The notes under the pieces are model-generated. The model did no database searches. It was not told the origin of the DNA and saw only the letters and a list, made by a program, of their open reading frames with translations. From UBA6170 sp942491385 (GTDB lineage: Bacteria > Chloroflexota > Anaerolineae > Anaerolineales > Anaerolineaceae), in contig CALOAF010000008.1 of NCBI GenBank assembly GCA_942491385.1, positions 248,001-312,000 on the forward strand: a DNA stretch of 64,000 nt, in the 5' to 3' direction. Numbering within the stretch: position 1 is the stretch's first letter; each line of letters opens with the position of its first letter. The position numbers were made by a program, and so were the translations under genes. Positions 18,501 to 26,999 of this stretch are shown here, piece by piece.

Positions 18501-18849
18501 TGAAGCGGATTCTGCATTAGTCCAACAAGCACTTTATAATGTTGTCGAAAATGCATTAAAATACAATTCTTTAGGGGGATCTGTAAAGGTAAATGTTGTT
18601 TCCGATGACGGCCATGCAACATTTGAAATCAGTGATAACGGTATCGGAATAGCACCAATCGACTTACCGCATTTATTTGAGAAATTTTATAGAAGTGGTA
18701 GACGTGAGGCGTACCATCAAAGGGGAACAGGATTGGGACTGGCCATTGTAAAATCGATAATCGAAAAACACAGCGGGAAAGTCTGGATCGAGAGCAAATT
18801 AGGTCGTGGCAGCAGTTTTTACCTGCAATTACCCGTGAAACAAGGATAA
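15589..18849 (+). CDS. Large membrane sensor histidine kinase (TM-sensor-HAMP-GAF-PAS-HisKA-HATPase)
   Basis: A 1086-residue hybrid-architecture sensor kinase without a receiver domain. Residues 15-225 form a multi-helix membrane module. A further helix near 245-265, an external sensor region to about 505 (probably Cache-like) and a helix near 505-528 precede a HAMP domain (to about 585). GAF (about 590-740) and PAS (about 745-860) domains follow. The phosphoacceptor is H871 in STVSHDLRSPLTLM. The ATPase has N-box NVVENALKYN, G1 DNGIGI, F-box LFEKFY and G2 GTGLGLAIV. No response regulator gene is adjacent, so it is an orphan. Start ATG 15589 follows an extended -10 promoter; the ribosome site is weak. 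The ligand is unknown. Confidence 0.93.
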   Translation: MPISYNVLFPSRPYITPPKDFLGFVVWFIFLFLIILIMKKLWQPLPSRRQKNWWLFYGLALLAPFSVILGGIQFENFSAGMAVSGLILFLFVALPWQIAAGFFGLFPAVIIGLISGISMSWWGTHNLFTIVETIGMATLFAYLVRQNYRTKIFSFIRFPIVAAMFTGLIFIPVLFLDQVLNASGSLAVRLDYGLTQTFSQSIFRVVEVILGGGICSILYILWPRLWFFPKYLSPTPMEKKIETRFLMTTLPVILFVVLFVVYVDWKVASNAAQDLVESRLKGTALIASESLPYFFESGQNLIISLADEDLLNNETDIWTDLSKKIKVIPFFSQLYVFDRQGDPKDGYPTRDFGQLQLSIEEMTGIDLALKGVHFQIYTSPPKLSNSSVLLTFITSITDTQGNPIGVLIGRTDFSTNPYVQPTIVTLNNFTKVKGESIILDDQGRIIYHSNLNPQRLGSPYPREIPISPGIFNELATDGTDQLVFHQPLTGRSWSVLVGLPYTEVQELALRIAAPLLGVLGLVIILVVLALRLGIKPITKSVRSLSNQAALISQGELGHPMSIQSVDELGQLAYSFEQMRVRLRDRLEELKQLLVSSQNVSKHLDIHAAVHPILQAMLGHDGSHARAVLIRQVTADQLSSPYLCIGMGQENQATNALDRQLYEMMLKQDVLPIPNLSRFKRFVIPGNAIPGAIVAIALSHENQYFGVIWLAFNKPRTFTDEEIRYYKTLASQAAMAAANAQLYATAELGRQRFEAVLNSTPDPVMVFDDANQLILINPAAKQLGGLFKEATLGLKMDAVIEHDELLELLKKDTINRDTSREIQLSNRRVFFTTVSSVIRNDQLVGKVCLLRDITHFKEVDTFKSEIVSTVSHDLRSPLTLMRGYASMLQMVGEINEQQRSYIAKIVSGVDSMSKLVNNLLDLGRIDAGIGLKLEKTNLIYLAEQVVLELQPYANQKNIELILDYSINRDTSIEADSALVQQALYNVVENALKYNSLGGSVKVNVVSDDGHATFEISDNGIGIAPIDLPHLFEKFYRSGRREAYHQRGTGLGLAIVKSIIEKHSGKVWIESKLGRGSSFYLQLPVKQG

Positions 18850-18925
18850 CGATAAAATTAACAGCAGGTTTTGGTCAAATACGTTGAAAATTGGTCGGAA
18901 AAAGTGTATCGAATTTGATTATTTG

Positions 18926-18934
18926 TGATATAAT
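18926..18934 (+). promoter_or_regulatory. Extended -10 promoter for rpoC
   Basis: TGATATAAT (TGn plus a perfect -10) about 108 bases before the rpoC start, in a 190-base gap after the histidine kinase. It implies a leader of about 100 bases. Confidence 0.6.
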
Positions 18935-18976
18935 ATTCGTTTGCATGTATATGGTTTTTTATTGTTGATTTAGTAT

Positions 18977-19002
18977 TAAGCGGAGAAATCAATCTTCGCT
19001 TA
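18977..19002 (+). promoter_or_regulatory. Hairpin in the rpoC leader
   Basis: TAAGCGGAGA pairs with TCTTCGCTTA (10 base pairs, one G-U) around a 6-base loop, followed by a U-rich stretch ATCTTTGTTGTT. It could be an attenuator or a protein-binding leader structure. The U tract is interrupted, so terminator strength would be modest. The role is inferred. Confidence 0.4.
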
Positions 19003-19042
19003 TCTTTGTTGTTCTCAGGGACATTTATAAGGAGGCTTTTTA

Positions 19043-22000
19043 GTGGAAACCAAGAGTCTTGTCGCATTACGTATCAGCCTTGCTTCGCCAGAAACTATTC
19101 GAAGTTGGTCTTATGGAGAAGTGCTCAAGCCAGAAACAATCAATTATCGTCGGCTTCGGCCAGAAAAAGATGGTTTATTTTGTGAGGCTATTTTCGGACC
19201 TACACGAGATTATCAATGTTATTGTGGAAAATACAAGAATCCACGCTATAAAGGAATTGTTTGTGATAAATGTGGTGTAGAAGTCACACGTTCGGCAGTT
19301 CGTAGAGAGCGGATGGGGCATATCGAGTTAGCTGCTCCGGTGGCACATATCTGGTATACCCGCAGAATCCCTTCTTATTTAGGATTATTACTCGATATTT
19401 CCAGAAGAAACCTGGATCGTGTGTTGTACTTTGCTCAATACATTGTCACTTTTGTGGATGAGGATGCCAGACAGAAGGCATTAAAACGTCTGGAAGATGA
19501 AATTAGTTTTTCAGAACGAGAACAAGCAACAGAAATCAATGCCAGAATTCTGGAAGTTAAACAAGCACGAGATCGGAAAATTGAAGAATTACGGAAACAA
19601 CAAAAAGAAATTCAGGATCGTCGTGAAGAGCAAATTGCCAACTCACTGGCACCAGTGATGCGCGATGGTCAGACATTAGAACGCGAATTACAGGAAAAAA
19701 TTGGGAATGTGGCCAGGACAGATATTGTTTTTGAAAAGATCAACAACATTGTCATTGTCAAAGCTGGTGAAACGATATCCAACCAACATATAGGAATGGT
19801 GCAAAAAGCTGTCAAAGAACATCTTGAAGAACTCGAGAACCAAACTCGTGATCAAATTGTGCGTGAAATTGAAATGATCAAGATGGAAATCGATCAGGTG
19901 AAGGCACAGGCTGATCTTGAAATGGAATCTTTGAGAAATAATCTCGAGGATCAATCAACCGTTTCACAAAATCAAAATTCCCGTCTGCGTGATGAATTAC
20001 AGGATCTAAAACCCTTCACATTCTTGAGCGAGACCCGTTTTCGTGAATTAAAACAACGTTGGGGGCAGGTTTTCAGAGCTGATATGGGCGCTGAAGCATA
20101 TTATGACATTCTCAAACGACTTGATCTCGATAAATTATCTGAAGAACTGTGGGTGGAAGTACGGACATCGAAGAGTAAGCAAAAAAGAAAAAAAGCCACA
20201 ACCCGTTTGAAAGTTGTAGAAGCCTTTAGACGCTCCAAAAATCGAGCAGAGTGGATGATTATGACTGTTTTACCAGTTATTCCTCCTGATCTGCGCCCAA
20301 TGGTTCAATTGGATGGTGGGCGATTCGCAACCTCTGACTTGAATGATCTATATCGGCGGGTGATTAACCGCAACAATCGCCTCAAACGACTTTTGGAATT
20401 AGGCGCTCCGGATGTGATCGTGCGTAATGAGAAACGTATGCTCCAGGAAGCTGTTGACTCATTGATTGATAATTCTCAACGCGGAAAAGCATTGTCTCGC
20501 CGAGGTCGCCGGGAGTTGAAATCATTGAGCGATATGTTGAAAGGCAAAAAAGGCCGTTTCCGCCGTAACCTGTTAGGGAAACGTGTCGATTATTCAGGGC
20601 GGTCTGTGATCGTCGTGGGTCCCACACTCAAACTTTACCAGTGTGGTTTGCCAAAGAATATGGCGTTGGAACTATATAGACCATTTGTGATCTCACGTTT
20701 GGTTCATCATGGTTATGCAGCTAATGTGAAAGGCGCCCGTCGTTTCATTGAAAGAAACAGACCTGAAGTATGGGAAGTGTTAGAAGAAGTAATTCGTGAT
20801 CGTCCGGTTTTGTTAAACCGAGCACCAACATTGCATCGTCTTGGTATTCAGGCTTTCGAGCCAATTTTAATTGAAGGCAGTGCCATTCAGTTGCATCCTC
20901 TGGTAACTACAGCTTTCAACGCTGACTTTGACGGTGACCAGATGGCAGTGCATGTTCCATTATCTGATAAGGCTGTTTGGGAAGCTAGAAACCTCATGCT
21001 GTCCTCCAAAAATTTGTTGAAGCCAGCTGATGGTGAGCCAATTGTAAGCCCCGCCAAGGATATGGTTTTAGGTGTTTTCTATCTAACCAATTATGACAAC
21101 CTGCAACACAAAGGTGATGGCAGAATTTTTGCCAACATGGATGAAGCAGATCTGGCTTATACATTGGATCAGGTGGAGGTTCATTCTAAAGTTAAATTGC
21201 TGGCTGAGACCTGGTATGACGAAAATGGCATGCGGATGGTTCAACCCCGTCAGGTAATCCTCGACACAACAGTTGGAAGAATTTTATTCAATCGAATTCT
21301 CCCTGAAAAAGTACAATTTATCAACCGTGAATTGGAAAAAGGTGGTGTCAAAGATCTGATTGCTGAAGTGTATGAGGTATATGGTGAAGAAACTACCACC
21401 AGAACCGCAGACAATATCAAAGATATCGGTTTCGAATTTGCGATGCGCTCTGGATCAACGCTTGCTGTAGCGGATATTTCCATGCCGATTAAGAAACCAG
21501 AAATTTTGGCGAAAGCCCAAGCCGAGGTTGAAGATGTACAACGTTCATTCCGACGTGGTTTATTAACCGAACAAGAACGGAATGAACGCGAAATTGAAAT
21601 TTGGCAGAAGACAACCAAAGATGTTGCCGTCGCGGTGCGTGAAAGTATGGATCCAAATGGCAATCTCTCAACCATGGCAAATTCCGGCGCTACAAAAGGT
21701 GGATTTGGCCCAATTTCTCAGTTGGCTGGTATGCGTGGCCTGATGGCTGATCCTGCAGGTCGCATTATTCGCTTGCCCATTCAATCAAACTTCCGAGAAG
21801 GTCTAACAGCGCTCGAATACTTTATTTCGACCCATGGTGCTCGAAAAGGTCTTGCAGATACAGCTTTACGGACTGCAGATGCTGGATACCTGACACGACG
21901 TTTGGTGGATATTGCCCAGGATGTAATCATTAATGAACATGATTGTGGTACCGACGCTGGTATTTACATGCTTGCGTCTGATGATGTTGCTGGTCAACCA

Positions 22001-23323
22001 TTTGGTGTCAGATTATTTGGTCGAGTAGTCGCAAAAAGAATTGTCGATTCGGAAACTGGTGAGGTTGTTGTTGAGCATAACGACATTCTAGACCACGATC
22101 GAATTCGTAAAATTGAAAAACACGGAATTAAAGAAGTCAAAGTGCGTTCTCCAATGACCTGTGAGTTAATTCATGGTATCTGTGCAACCTGTTATGGTAT
22201 GGATTTAGGCAGAGGAAAAATTGTGCAACTTGGTTCTGCAGTCGGTACTGTGGCTGCCCAATCCATTGGTGAACCTGGCACGCAATTGACATTACGAACT
22301 TTCCATACAGGTGGTGTTGCAGCCGGTGGTGATATCACAACCGGTCTACCCCGTGTAGAGGAATTATTTGAAGCTCGTCGGGCACCTAAGGGTGAAGCTG
22401 TCATCAGTCAGATTTCTGGTGTTGCTCAAATTCTTCAAAGTGACCGTTATAGTGAACAGCGAATGGTGCGTGTTGAACATAGTGAAATGCTAAGCGACAA
22501 CTACGATGTTCCGGAAGAGTGGACAATTCGTGTAGCGGATGAAGATGCTGTATCCATGGGCGATACTCTGGCTACACTAGGCGATTCAGAAGTATCTGCA
22601 CAACATGCAGGACGAATTCGGGTTGAAGGCAATAAAGTTATTGTGAGCTACGAACAACGCGATATGGAGGAATACGAAATTCCAACCACATCTAGAATCA
22701 CGGTCAAAGATAGTGAACACGTGGAAGCTGGTCAACCACTAACAGAAGGGTCGTTGAATCCGCATACCGTACTCAAGATCAAAGGCCGCGATGCCTGTAT
22801 GATGTATTTGCTGGTAGAAATTCAGAAAGTTTACCGTGCTCAGGGACAGAACATCAATGATAAGCACTTCGAAGTTATCATTCGCAAGATGTTAGGTCGT
22901 GTGCAGGTTATTCGCGCGGGAGATTCACCATATCTACCCATGGACCTTGTAGACCGATTAGAAATTCAACACATTAATGATCGTTTACAAGCCGACGGCA
23001 AGATCCCTGCGAAATATTCTGAGGTACTTCTAGGTGTCACAAAAGCTTCTCTCAGTACAGACTCATTCCTTTCTGCGGCATCTTTCCAACACACTATCAA
23101 GGTTCTATCACATGCAGCGATTGCAGGTGAGCAGGATCCTTTGTTCGGTCTGAAAGAAAACGTCATTATTGGAAAACTCATTCCTGCTGGATCCGGGTTT
23201 ACACATGGTCGTTTTTCTGAGACAGAGGATGGCAATCTTGAATCGATCGTTGATATAGGTGATTTGCCTACAATTACACCAACGATCACACCAACGATTA
23301 CACCAACGATTTCTTCTGAATAA
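19043..23323 (+). CDS. rpoC: DNA-directed RNA polymerase subunit beta'
   Basis: A 1426-residue beta' subunit. The N-terminal zinc ribbon uses C59, C61, C74 and C77. The Mg-binding active-site loop NADFDGD is residues 626-632 (D628, D630, D632). The second zinc site uses C968 with C1040, C1047 and C1050. A coiled-coil-rich insertion lies at about residues 152-336, between the zinc ribbon and the clamp. The C-terminus ends in PTIT repeats. The GTG start follows GGAGG at 19031-19035. rpoB is not upstream: a histidine kinase gene is, and rpoC has its own promoter and leader. A strong terminator follows. The enzyme identity is certain. Confidence 0.99.
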   Translation: METKSLVALRISLASPETIRSWSYGEVLKPETINYRRLRPEKDGLFCEAIFGPTRDYQCYCGKYKNPRYKGIVCDKCGVEVTRSAVRRERMGHIELAAPVAHIWYTRRIPSYLGLLLDISRRNLDRVLYFAQYIVTFVDEDARQKALKRLEDEISFSEREQATEINARILEVKQARDRKIEELRKQQKEIQDRREEQIANSLAPVMRDGQTLERELQEKIGNVARTDIVFEKINNIVIVKAGETISNQHIGMVQKAVKEHLEELENQTRDQIVREIEMIKMEIDQVKAQADLEMESLRNNLEDQSTVSQNQNSRLRDELQDLKPFTFLSETRFRELKQRWGQVFRADMGAEAYYDILKRLDLDKLSEELWVEVRTSKSKQKRKKATTRLKVVEAFRRSKNRAEWMIMTVLPVIPPDLRPMVQLDGGRFATSDLNDLYRRVINRNNRLKRLLELGAPDVIVRNEKRMLQEAVDSLIDNSQRGKALSRRGRRELKSLSDMLKGKKGRFRRNLLGKRVDYSGRSVIVVGPTLKLYQCGLPKNMALELYRPFVISRLVHHGYAANVKGARRFIERNRPEVWEVLEEVIRDRPVLLNRAPTLHRLGIQAFEPILIEGSAIQLHPLVTTAFNADFDGDQMAVHVPLSDKAVWEARNLMLSSKNLLKPADGEPIVSPAKDMVLGVFYLTNYDNLQHKGDGRIFANMDEADLAYTLDQVEVHSKVKLLAETWYDENGMRMVQPRQVILDTTVGRILFNRILPEKVQFINRELEKGGVKDLIAEVYEVYGEETTTRTADNIKDIGFEFAMRSGSTLAVADISMPIKKPEILAKAQAEVEDVQRSFRRGLLTEQERNEREIEIWQKTTKDVAVAVRESMDPNGNLSTMANSGATKGGFGPISQLAGMRGLMADPAGRIIRLPIQSNFREGLTALEYFISTHGARKGLADTALRTADAGYLTRRLVDIAQDVIINEHDCGTDAGIYMLASDDVAGQPFGVRLFGRVVAKRIVDSETGEVVVEHNDILDHDRIRKIEKHGIKEVKVRSPMTCELIHGICATCYGMDLGRGKIVQLGSAVGTVAAQSIGEPGTQLTLRTFHTGGVAAGGDITTGLPRVEELFEARRAPKGEAVISQISGVAQILQSDRYSEQRMVRVEHSEMLSDNYDVPEEWTIRVADEDAVSMGDTLATLGDSEVSAQHAGRIRVEGNKVIVSYEQRDMEEYEIPTTSRITVKDSEHVEAGQPLTEGSLNPHTVLKIKGRDACMMYLLVEIQKVYRAQGQNINDKHFEVIIRKMLGRVQVIRAGDSPYLPMDLVDRLEIQHINDRLQADGKIPAKYSEVLLGVTKASLSTDSFLSAASFQHTIKVLSHAAIAGEQDPLFGLKENVIIGKLIPAGSGFTHGRFSETEDGNLESIVDIGDLPTITPTITPTITPTISSE
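23269..23316 (+). repeat. 12-base tandem repeat at the 3' end of rpoC
   Basis: Four imperfect 12-base units (consensus CCAACGATTACA) encode PTIT-PTIT-PTIT-PTIS just before the stop. The tail is low-complexity and unlike the rest of RpoC. Confidence 0.85.
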
Positions 23324-23331
23324 ATCCAAAC

Positions 23332-23365
23332 AAAAAAATCTCCGAATTTTCCGGAGATTTTTTTT
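23332..23365. terminator. Rho-independent terminator after rpoC (bidirectional)
   Basis: AAAAATCTCCG and CGGAGATTTTT form an uninterrupted stem around a 7-base loop, with T8 on the + strand and a matching A/T run on the other. It lies between convergent rpoC and the - strand gene at 23385, so it may serve both. Confidence 0.9.
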
Positions 23366-23384
23366 ATTTAATTATTAAAAAAAA

Positions 23385-24485
23385 TCAGGATTTTGTGGAA
23401 AAAAATGAATAATGGTATGCAATCTTATCGTTGATTAATCCAAATGTATCCCGGCCATTACTTACATTTGCTTTATCAGATTTGCACATCCAATTTATAC
23501 TCCTTGAATTTCCAGAACCTGAAACACCAGTGACGGTAAATTTTCCTTGTGGCAATAATTGTTTAAGCAGATACTGGTACCAATCCTGTATTTTTGTCAA
23601 ACCCTGGATAGAACGAGTTGAGGTGATGTGAACAGAGTTTGTTGCGTATAATTTGATGACCTGTTCGGGAACCCCTGAGTTAAGCGCATCTACCCATAAT
23701 TCGCTAATATCTTTTACCTGTTGTGTCCTATTCCAATTGTAATCTGAAATTGTATTCCATAAGTCAGAGTAAGCTGGGCGACATTCGTCCCAACTGAAGA
23801 AATTGATCGCCTCCAATTTTAATTCTTTCGTCACATCAAGAAATTTGCGTGTATCTTCAACAGTCGGAATCCAGGATCCAGCTCGATAAGTGGGGCCAGT
23901 CGGGATAATTGGACGAAATGGTGTAATCGATTGAAATTCTTTCACCGTTCTGACCAGGTTGGCCTCAGGATTATGAGATTGTTCCCAGTAAACTTGCGGC
24001 ATATTGTAATCACAGTATTCTAAAAAAGTTTTCCATGGTATTTGAGGATGAAAAGAAGGAAAGCGATACGAGCTGAGTGCAAACGGAATATTTGGCAGGT
24101 TTTTTCGCAGAATTTTCATATATGCCTGAGCGGCATTTTTCTTGCCTGGTTCTTTATATTCTATTTCTGCATCAATAACATAACCACTTAACTCGAATTC
24201 TTTCATTCTGTTGATCGCAATATTTGCTTCACTGGTTGGGTAATCCCCATATACGTAATGCCATCCCCAAACTTCAATTCCAACATCCCGCAAAGCGCTA
24301 ACAACTGGTCCAACATAATCTTCATTGGTCTGGCGATTAACATTATATGGAAAAGCTCCATCAGCAATCTTTAGGATGACATGCGTTAGTTGGGCATCTT
24401 TCGCGGTTTTGGCAATTGCTTTCGGATCACCCTTCTCGCTATTGATTATTTTCCAGATGAAAAATCCTTTTCCTTTCAGGCTCAT
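23385..24485 (-). CDS. TIM-barrel glycoside-hydrolase-like protein with C-terminal NTF2/SnoaL-like domain
   Basis: A 366-residue protein. Residues 1 to about 255 look like an alpha/beta barrel of the DUF1906/GH25-like kind: GKGFFIWKIINSEKGDP at the start, IEVWGWHYVYGD near residue 72, YVIDAEIEYKEPG near 100, and SWDE near 230. Acidic residues sit at strand ends. From about 258 a smaller alpha+beta domain (ISELWVDALNSGVPEQVIKLY, then KIQDWYQYLLKQL) resembles NTF2-like folds such as SnoaL or CaMKII-association domains. No signal peptide is seen. Whether it hydrolyses a glycan is uncertain. It is convergent with rpoC and the last gene of a - strand group. AAGG-type ribosome sequence precedes the ATG. 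Confidence 0.6.
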   Translation of the reverse strand: MSLKGKGFFIWKIINSEKGDPKAIAKTAKDAQLTHVILKIADGAFPYNVNRQTNEDYVGPVVSALRDVGIEVWGWHYVYGDYPTSEANIAINRMKEFELSGYVIDAEIEYKEPGKKNAAQAYMKILRKNLPNIPFALSSYRFPSFHPQIPWKTFLEYCDYNMPQVYWEQSHNPEANLVRTVKEFQSITPFRPIIPTGPTYRAGSWIPTVEDTRKFLDVTKELKLEAINFFSWDECRPAYSDLWNTISDYNWNRTQQVKDISELWVDALNSGVPEQVIKLYATNSVHITSTRSIQGLTKIQDWYQYLLKQLLPQGKFTVTGVSGSGNSRSINWMCKSDKANVSNGRDTFGLINDKIAYHYSFFSTKS

Positions 24486-24503
24486 TATTTCACCTTTTCC
24501 TTC

Positions 24504-25073
24504 TCATTGTTTTAATTGGCCTTCTAGTCCTAATTGCGGAGCAATCGTACGCATAGCCAAAATAATATTGGAGACATGTTCCCATAAATCAATTCCAAAC
24601 TCTTTCGTAGCGATTTCGATTTCATACCGGTTGGCACCGGCAGCAAATGCTTTATCTTTCCATTTTTTCTTGACAGATTTTGCCTCCAGATCATACAAGG
24701 ATCGTGAGGGTCGCACCAGCGCTACTGCTGTGACAAGGCCGGTAATTTCATCGCAGGCAAATAAGGCTTTTTCCATTATTGTTTCTCTAGGAACATGGGT
24801 GTGATCTGCATGGCTAAGGATAGCCTTAATCCAATCTTCAGGCACACCGCGATCTCTTAATATTGGCGCACCTGCCTGTGGATGTTCTTCCAGAGTTGGA
24901 TGGATCTCCCAATCAAAATCATGCAAAAGTCCAACATTTCCCCATTCATTTGGATCTTCATGGAATTTTTCTGCGTAAAAGCGCATGGCTGCTTCTACTG
25001 AAAGCATATGATTGACTAGATTCTCATTTTTTATGTATTCCCTTACAATAGAAATTACTTGATCACGATCCAC
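24504..25073 (-). CDS. HD-domain protein (putative metal-dependent phosphohydrolase)
   Basis: A 189-residue soluble protein with the HD-family metal ligands: NHMLSVEAAM near residue 18, LLHDFDWE near 50, and ILSHADH near 86. HD proteins hydrolyse phosphate esters of nucleotides or related molecules. This type, with the HDFDWE variant, is commonly annotated as an HDIG-like or predicted hydrolase of unknown substrate. The GTG start at 25073 follows AGAGGA. It lies 18 bases upstream of the TIM-barrel gene in the same direction, so the two are probably co-transcribed. The start is moderately certain, because no ATG is available near the conserved region. Confidence 0.82.
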   Translation of the reverse strand: MDRDQVISIVREYIKNENLVNHMLSVEAAMRFYAEKFHEDPNEWGNVGLLHDFDWEIHPTLEEHPQAGAPILRDRGVPEDWIKAILSHADHTHVPRETIMEKALFACDEITGLVTAVALVRPSRSLYDLEAKSVKKKWKDKAFAAGANRYEIEIATKEFGIDLWEHVSNIILAMRTIAPQLGLEGQLKQ

Positions 25074-25101
25074 TTCATCCTCTAATTCTCATTTGAAAAA
25101 C

Positions 25102-25752
25102 TTAATAGATAGGCAATTCTTCACCCAAAACAGGCACAGGATGTTGAAACCATACATCCCACATGGCAGATATGGTAGCAAATATCTCTCTGAGATTCCA
25201 ATAACGCTCGGAGTATTTTGAATACGCACGTAAATCAGATTCAACTCCTTGAGAAACAATTCCCATTTGGTCGCATAGAAAAATTGCTCTCGGTAAATGA
25301 AACCTTTGTGTTACTAAAATTGCTTTATTCACTTTAAAAATTGCATTAGCACGATAACAGGTATCATAAGTACGCCGTCCTGCAAAATCTAGAACAATGT
25401 CATCTTCTGGGATACCCAACTCCAATGCATATTCGTGCATCGCGCCAGGTTCGTTGTAATCCACGAAGCGATTATCACCGCTGAAAAGCAATTTTTGCAC
25501 CTTGCCCTGGTTGTATAAACCGACTGCTGCTTTTACCCGATCCCGGAGAACAGGGGTGGGAGAACCATCCCAATGAAGACCTGCGCCAAATACGATTGCT
25601 ACAGAATATCCACTAGGGGCTTCTTCCACCGTATAAATCCTCTCGGAATAGACGACTTTAAACAATAACCAAACCAATATTGGAAAAATTGTTACCAATA
25701 ATCCAGCCCATATAATACTTCGAATTAAACGTTTTAGAAATTTCATCGGCAA
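25102..25752 (-). CDS. SanA/YdcF-like DUF218 membrane protein
   Basis: About 214-216 residues. An N-terminal membrane anchor (ILVWLLFKVVY near residue 25) is followed by the DUF218 core: VAIVFGAGL near 50, SPTPVLRDRVKAAVGLY, LLFSGDN near 89, AGRRTYDTCYRA and VTQRFHLPRA. This is the SanA branch, linked in enterobacteria to envelope barrier function; the biochemical activity is unresolved. The frame opens with TTG 25752, but ATG 25746 is a natural alternative. It begins directly after the stop of the PhnD-like gene, which suggests a two-gene unit. Confidence 0.82.
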   Translation of the reverse strand: MPMKFLKRLIRSIIWAGLLVTIFPILVWLLFKVVYSERIYTVEEAPSGYSVAIVFGAGLHWDGSPTPVLRDRVKAAVGLYNQGKVQKLLFSGDNRFVDYNEPGAMHEYALELGIPEDDIVLDFAGRRTYDTCYRANAIFKVNKAILVTQRFHLPRAIFLCDQMGIVSQGVESDLRAYSKYSERYWNLREIFATISAMWDVWFQHPVPVLGEELPIY

Positions 25753-26830
25753 TTAGTATCCTAAATGTTGGTAGGGATTGATGCTTGTTGCTTTTACAAT
25801 TTCCCTTAGTTCATCGTAATAATCATCCTCAATCGAAAGAAATCCCTGAACATCGTACTGTAAGGCGTCTGAGATGACTGCTTTTCCATTCTCTTCCGAT
25901 GCCAGACTCAAGAAAGCATTTTTCATATCGTTTTGTATCTGCGGGGGAACGGTTATAGAAGCAGATAGACCCAAGCTGGGGATGATTGCTTCGGATTGCC
26001 AGATGATCGCAATTCGATTAAGAACATCGGGTAAATCATTAATCACCTGTGAAGAAGTTCTCGGATCACCACTGTAAGCGTAGGTTGTCCCAAAATCGCA
26101 TATTCCCTTAATGTAAAGCGCCCTTACAACTGAGCTCGGGTTTTGAAGATAGGCAGAGGCAAGAAATGAGACACCACTCTGGGCTAAGATCCCTTGAGGT
26201 ACGATTGTGCCTGAAATAGATGAAGGTTCTGTCCAACAAGGTCGCTTTCCTTCAAATTGTCGCAATGCATTCTCAGCTGATGTTGTCGAATTATATGTTT
26301 TCTCATCGAAATAAGAAGTAAAACCTGAATCTTGATTTGCAAAAAATTGTGTTCCATAACTATATAAACCAAAATGGTTTGAAACCAACAAAGGAACGAC
26401 AAGATCCCGTTCAGAAGCTGCCAGGTATGTTAATGGCTGAATAAAAATAAAATGGATCTCTCCTGCTCGTAATTTATCAAATGCTTCCTGAGGGTTCTCA
26501 TATGTTACAAAACTTAATGCATATCCAGTTTTATCTGCAAGACCCATCAGCATTGATTCTGCAAGATTCTGATTTACTTCTTGCTTGTCTGGAGTGATGT
26601 ACCCAATCATGATAGGGGATTCAACCATCCCGATCTGCGCAGTTGGTTGGATAGTACTTGTCGGTTGAGGTGCTGGGTCAGTTGCAAAAGAGAATGTTGT
26701 TGTGGGTTCGAGAATGAGCGTATTTTGACATCCAGTTAATAGTCCGGAAATCATTGCAGTTGAAAAGAAAATTGCAATGTATTTTAATCTATTTCCAGAG
26801 GGAAAACGCGAACCTTGTTTTTTGATTCAT
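25753..26830 (-). CDS. PhnD-like substrate-binding lipoprotein, signal peptide out of frame by one base
   Basis: A periplasmic-binding-type protein of the phosphate/phosphonate PhnD family (PF12974): GYITPDKQEVNQN near its start, a loop with FIFIQPLTYLAA, then SSISGTIVPQG and a C-terminal SLASEENGKAVI. The frame as written starts at ATG 26754 with MISGLLTGC, too short for a lipoprotein signal peptide. Upstream the same frame stays open and encodes basic residues plus a hydrophobic run (RLKYIAIFFSTAMISGLL) but lacks a start codon. ATG 26830 is one base out of frame. Removing one base from the six-T run at 26818-26823 gives a 358-residue lipoprotein with lipobox LTGC. No permease or ATPase gene is adjacent. 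The family call is firm; the frame correction is inference. Confidence 0.8.
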
Positions 26831-26838
26831 AAGTTAAA

Positions 26839-26844
26839 ATTATA
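26839..26844 (-). promoter_or_regulatory. -10 box of the PhnD-like gene, suggesting a leaderless transcript
   Basis: TATAAT on the - strand ends 8 bases before the proposed ATG at 26830, so transcription would begin at or next to the start codon. No ribosome-binding sequence is present. TTGCAA lies upstream as a weak -35, but its spacing is long. Confidence 0.45.
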
Positions 26845-26999
26845 ATACATCCATTGATTGGTGAAAGACTTGGTTTGCAATAACTATGCCTAAAGGAAAT
26901 AGTCATGGTATTAATCAAAGCTATATTTGACTAATGAAATAATATATTTATGATTTTTTTGTTTATCATAATTATTTAACGAACTGGGAATCTTCTTGC

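Noticed and set aside
26976..26993. Shared string TTTAACGAACTGG at 26976 and in the GH13 fossil at 53311
   Set aside because: Similarity ends after about 13 bases and neither side continues as a repeat; chance is sufficient.
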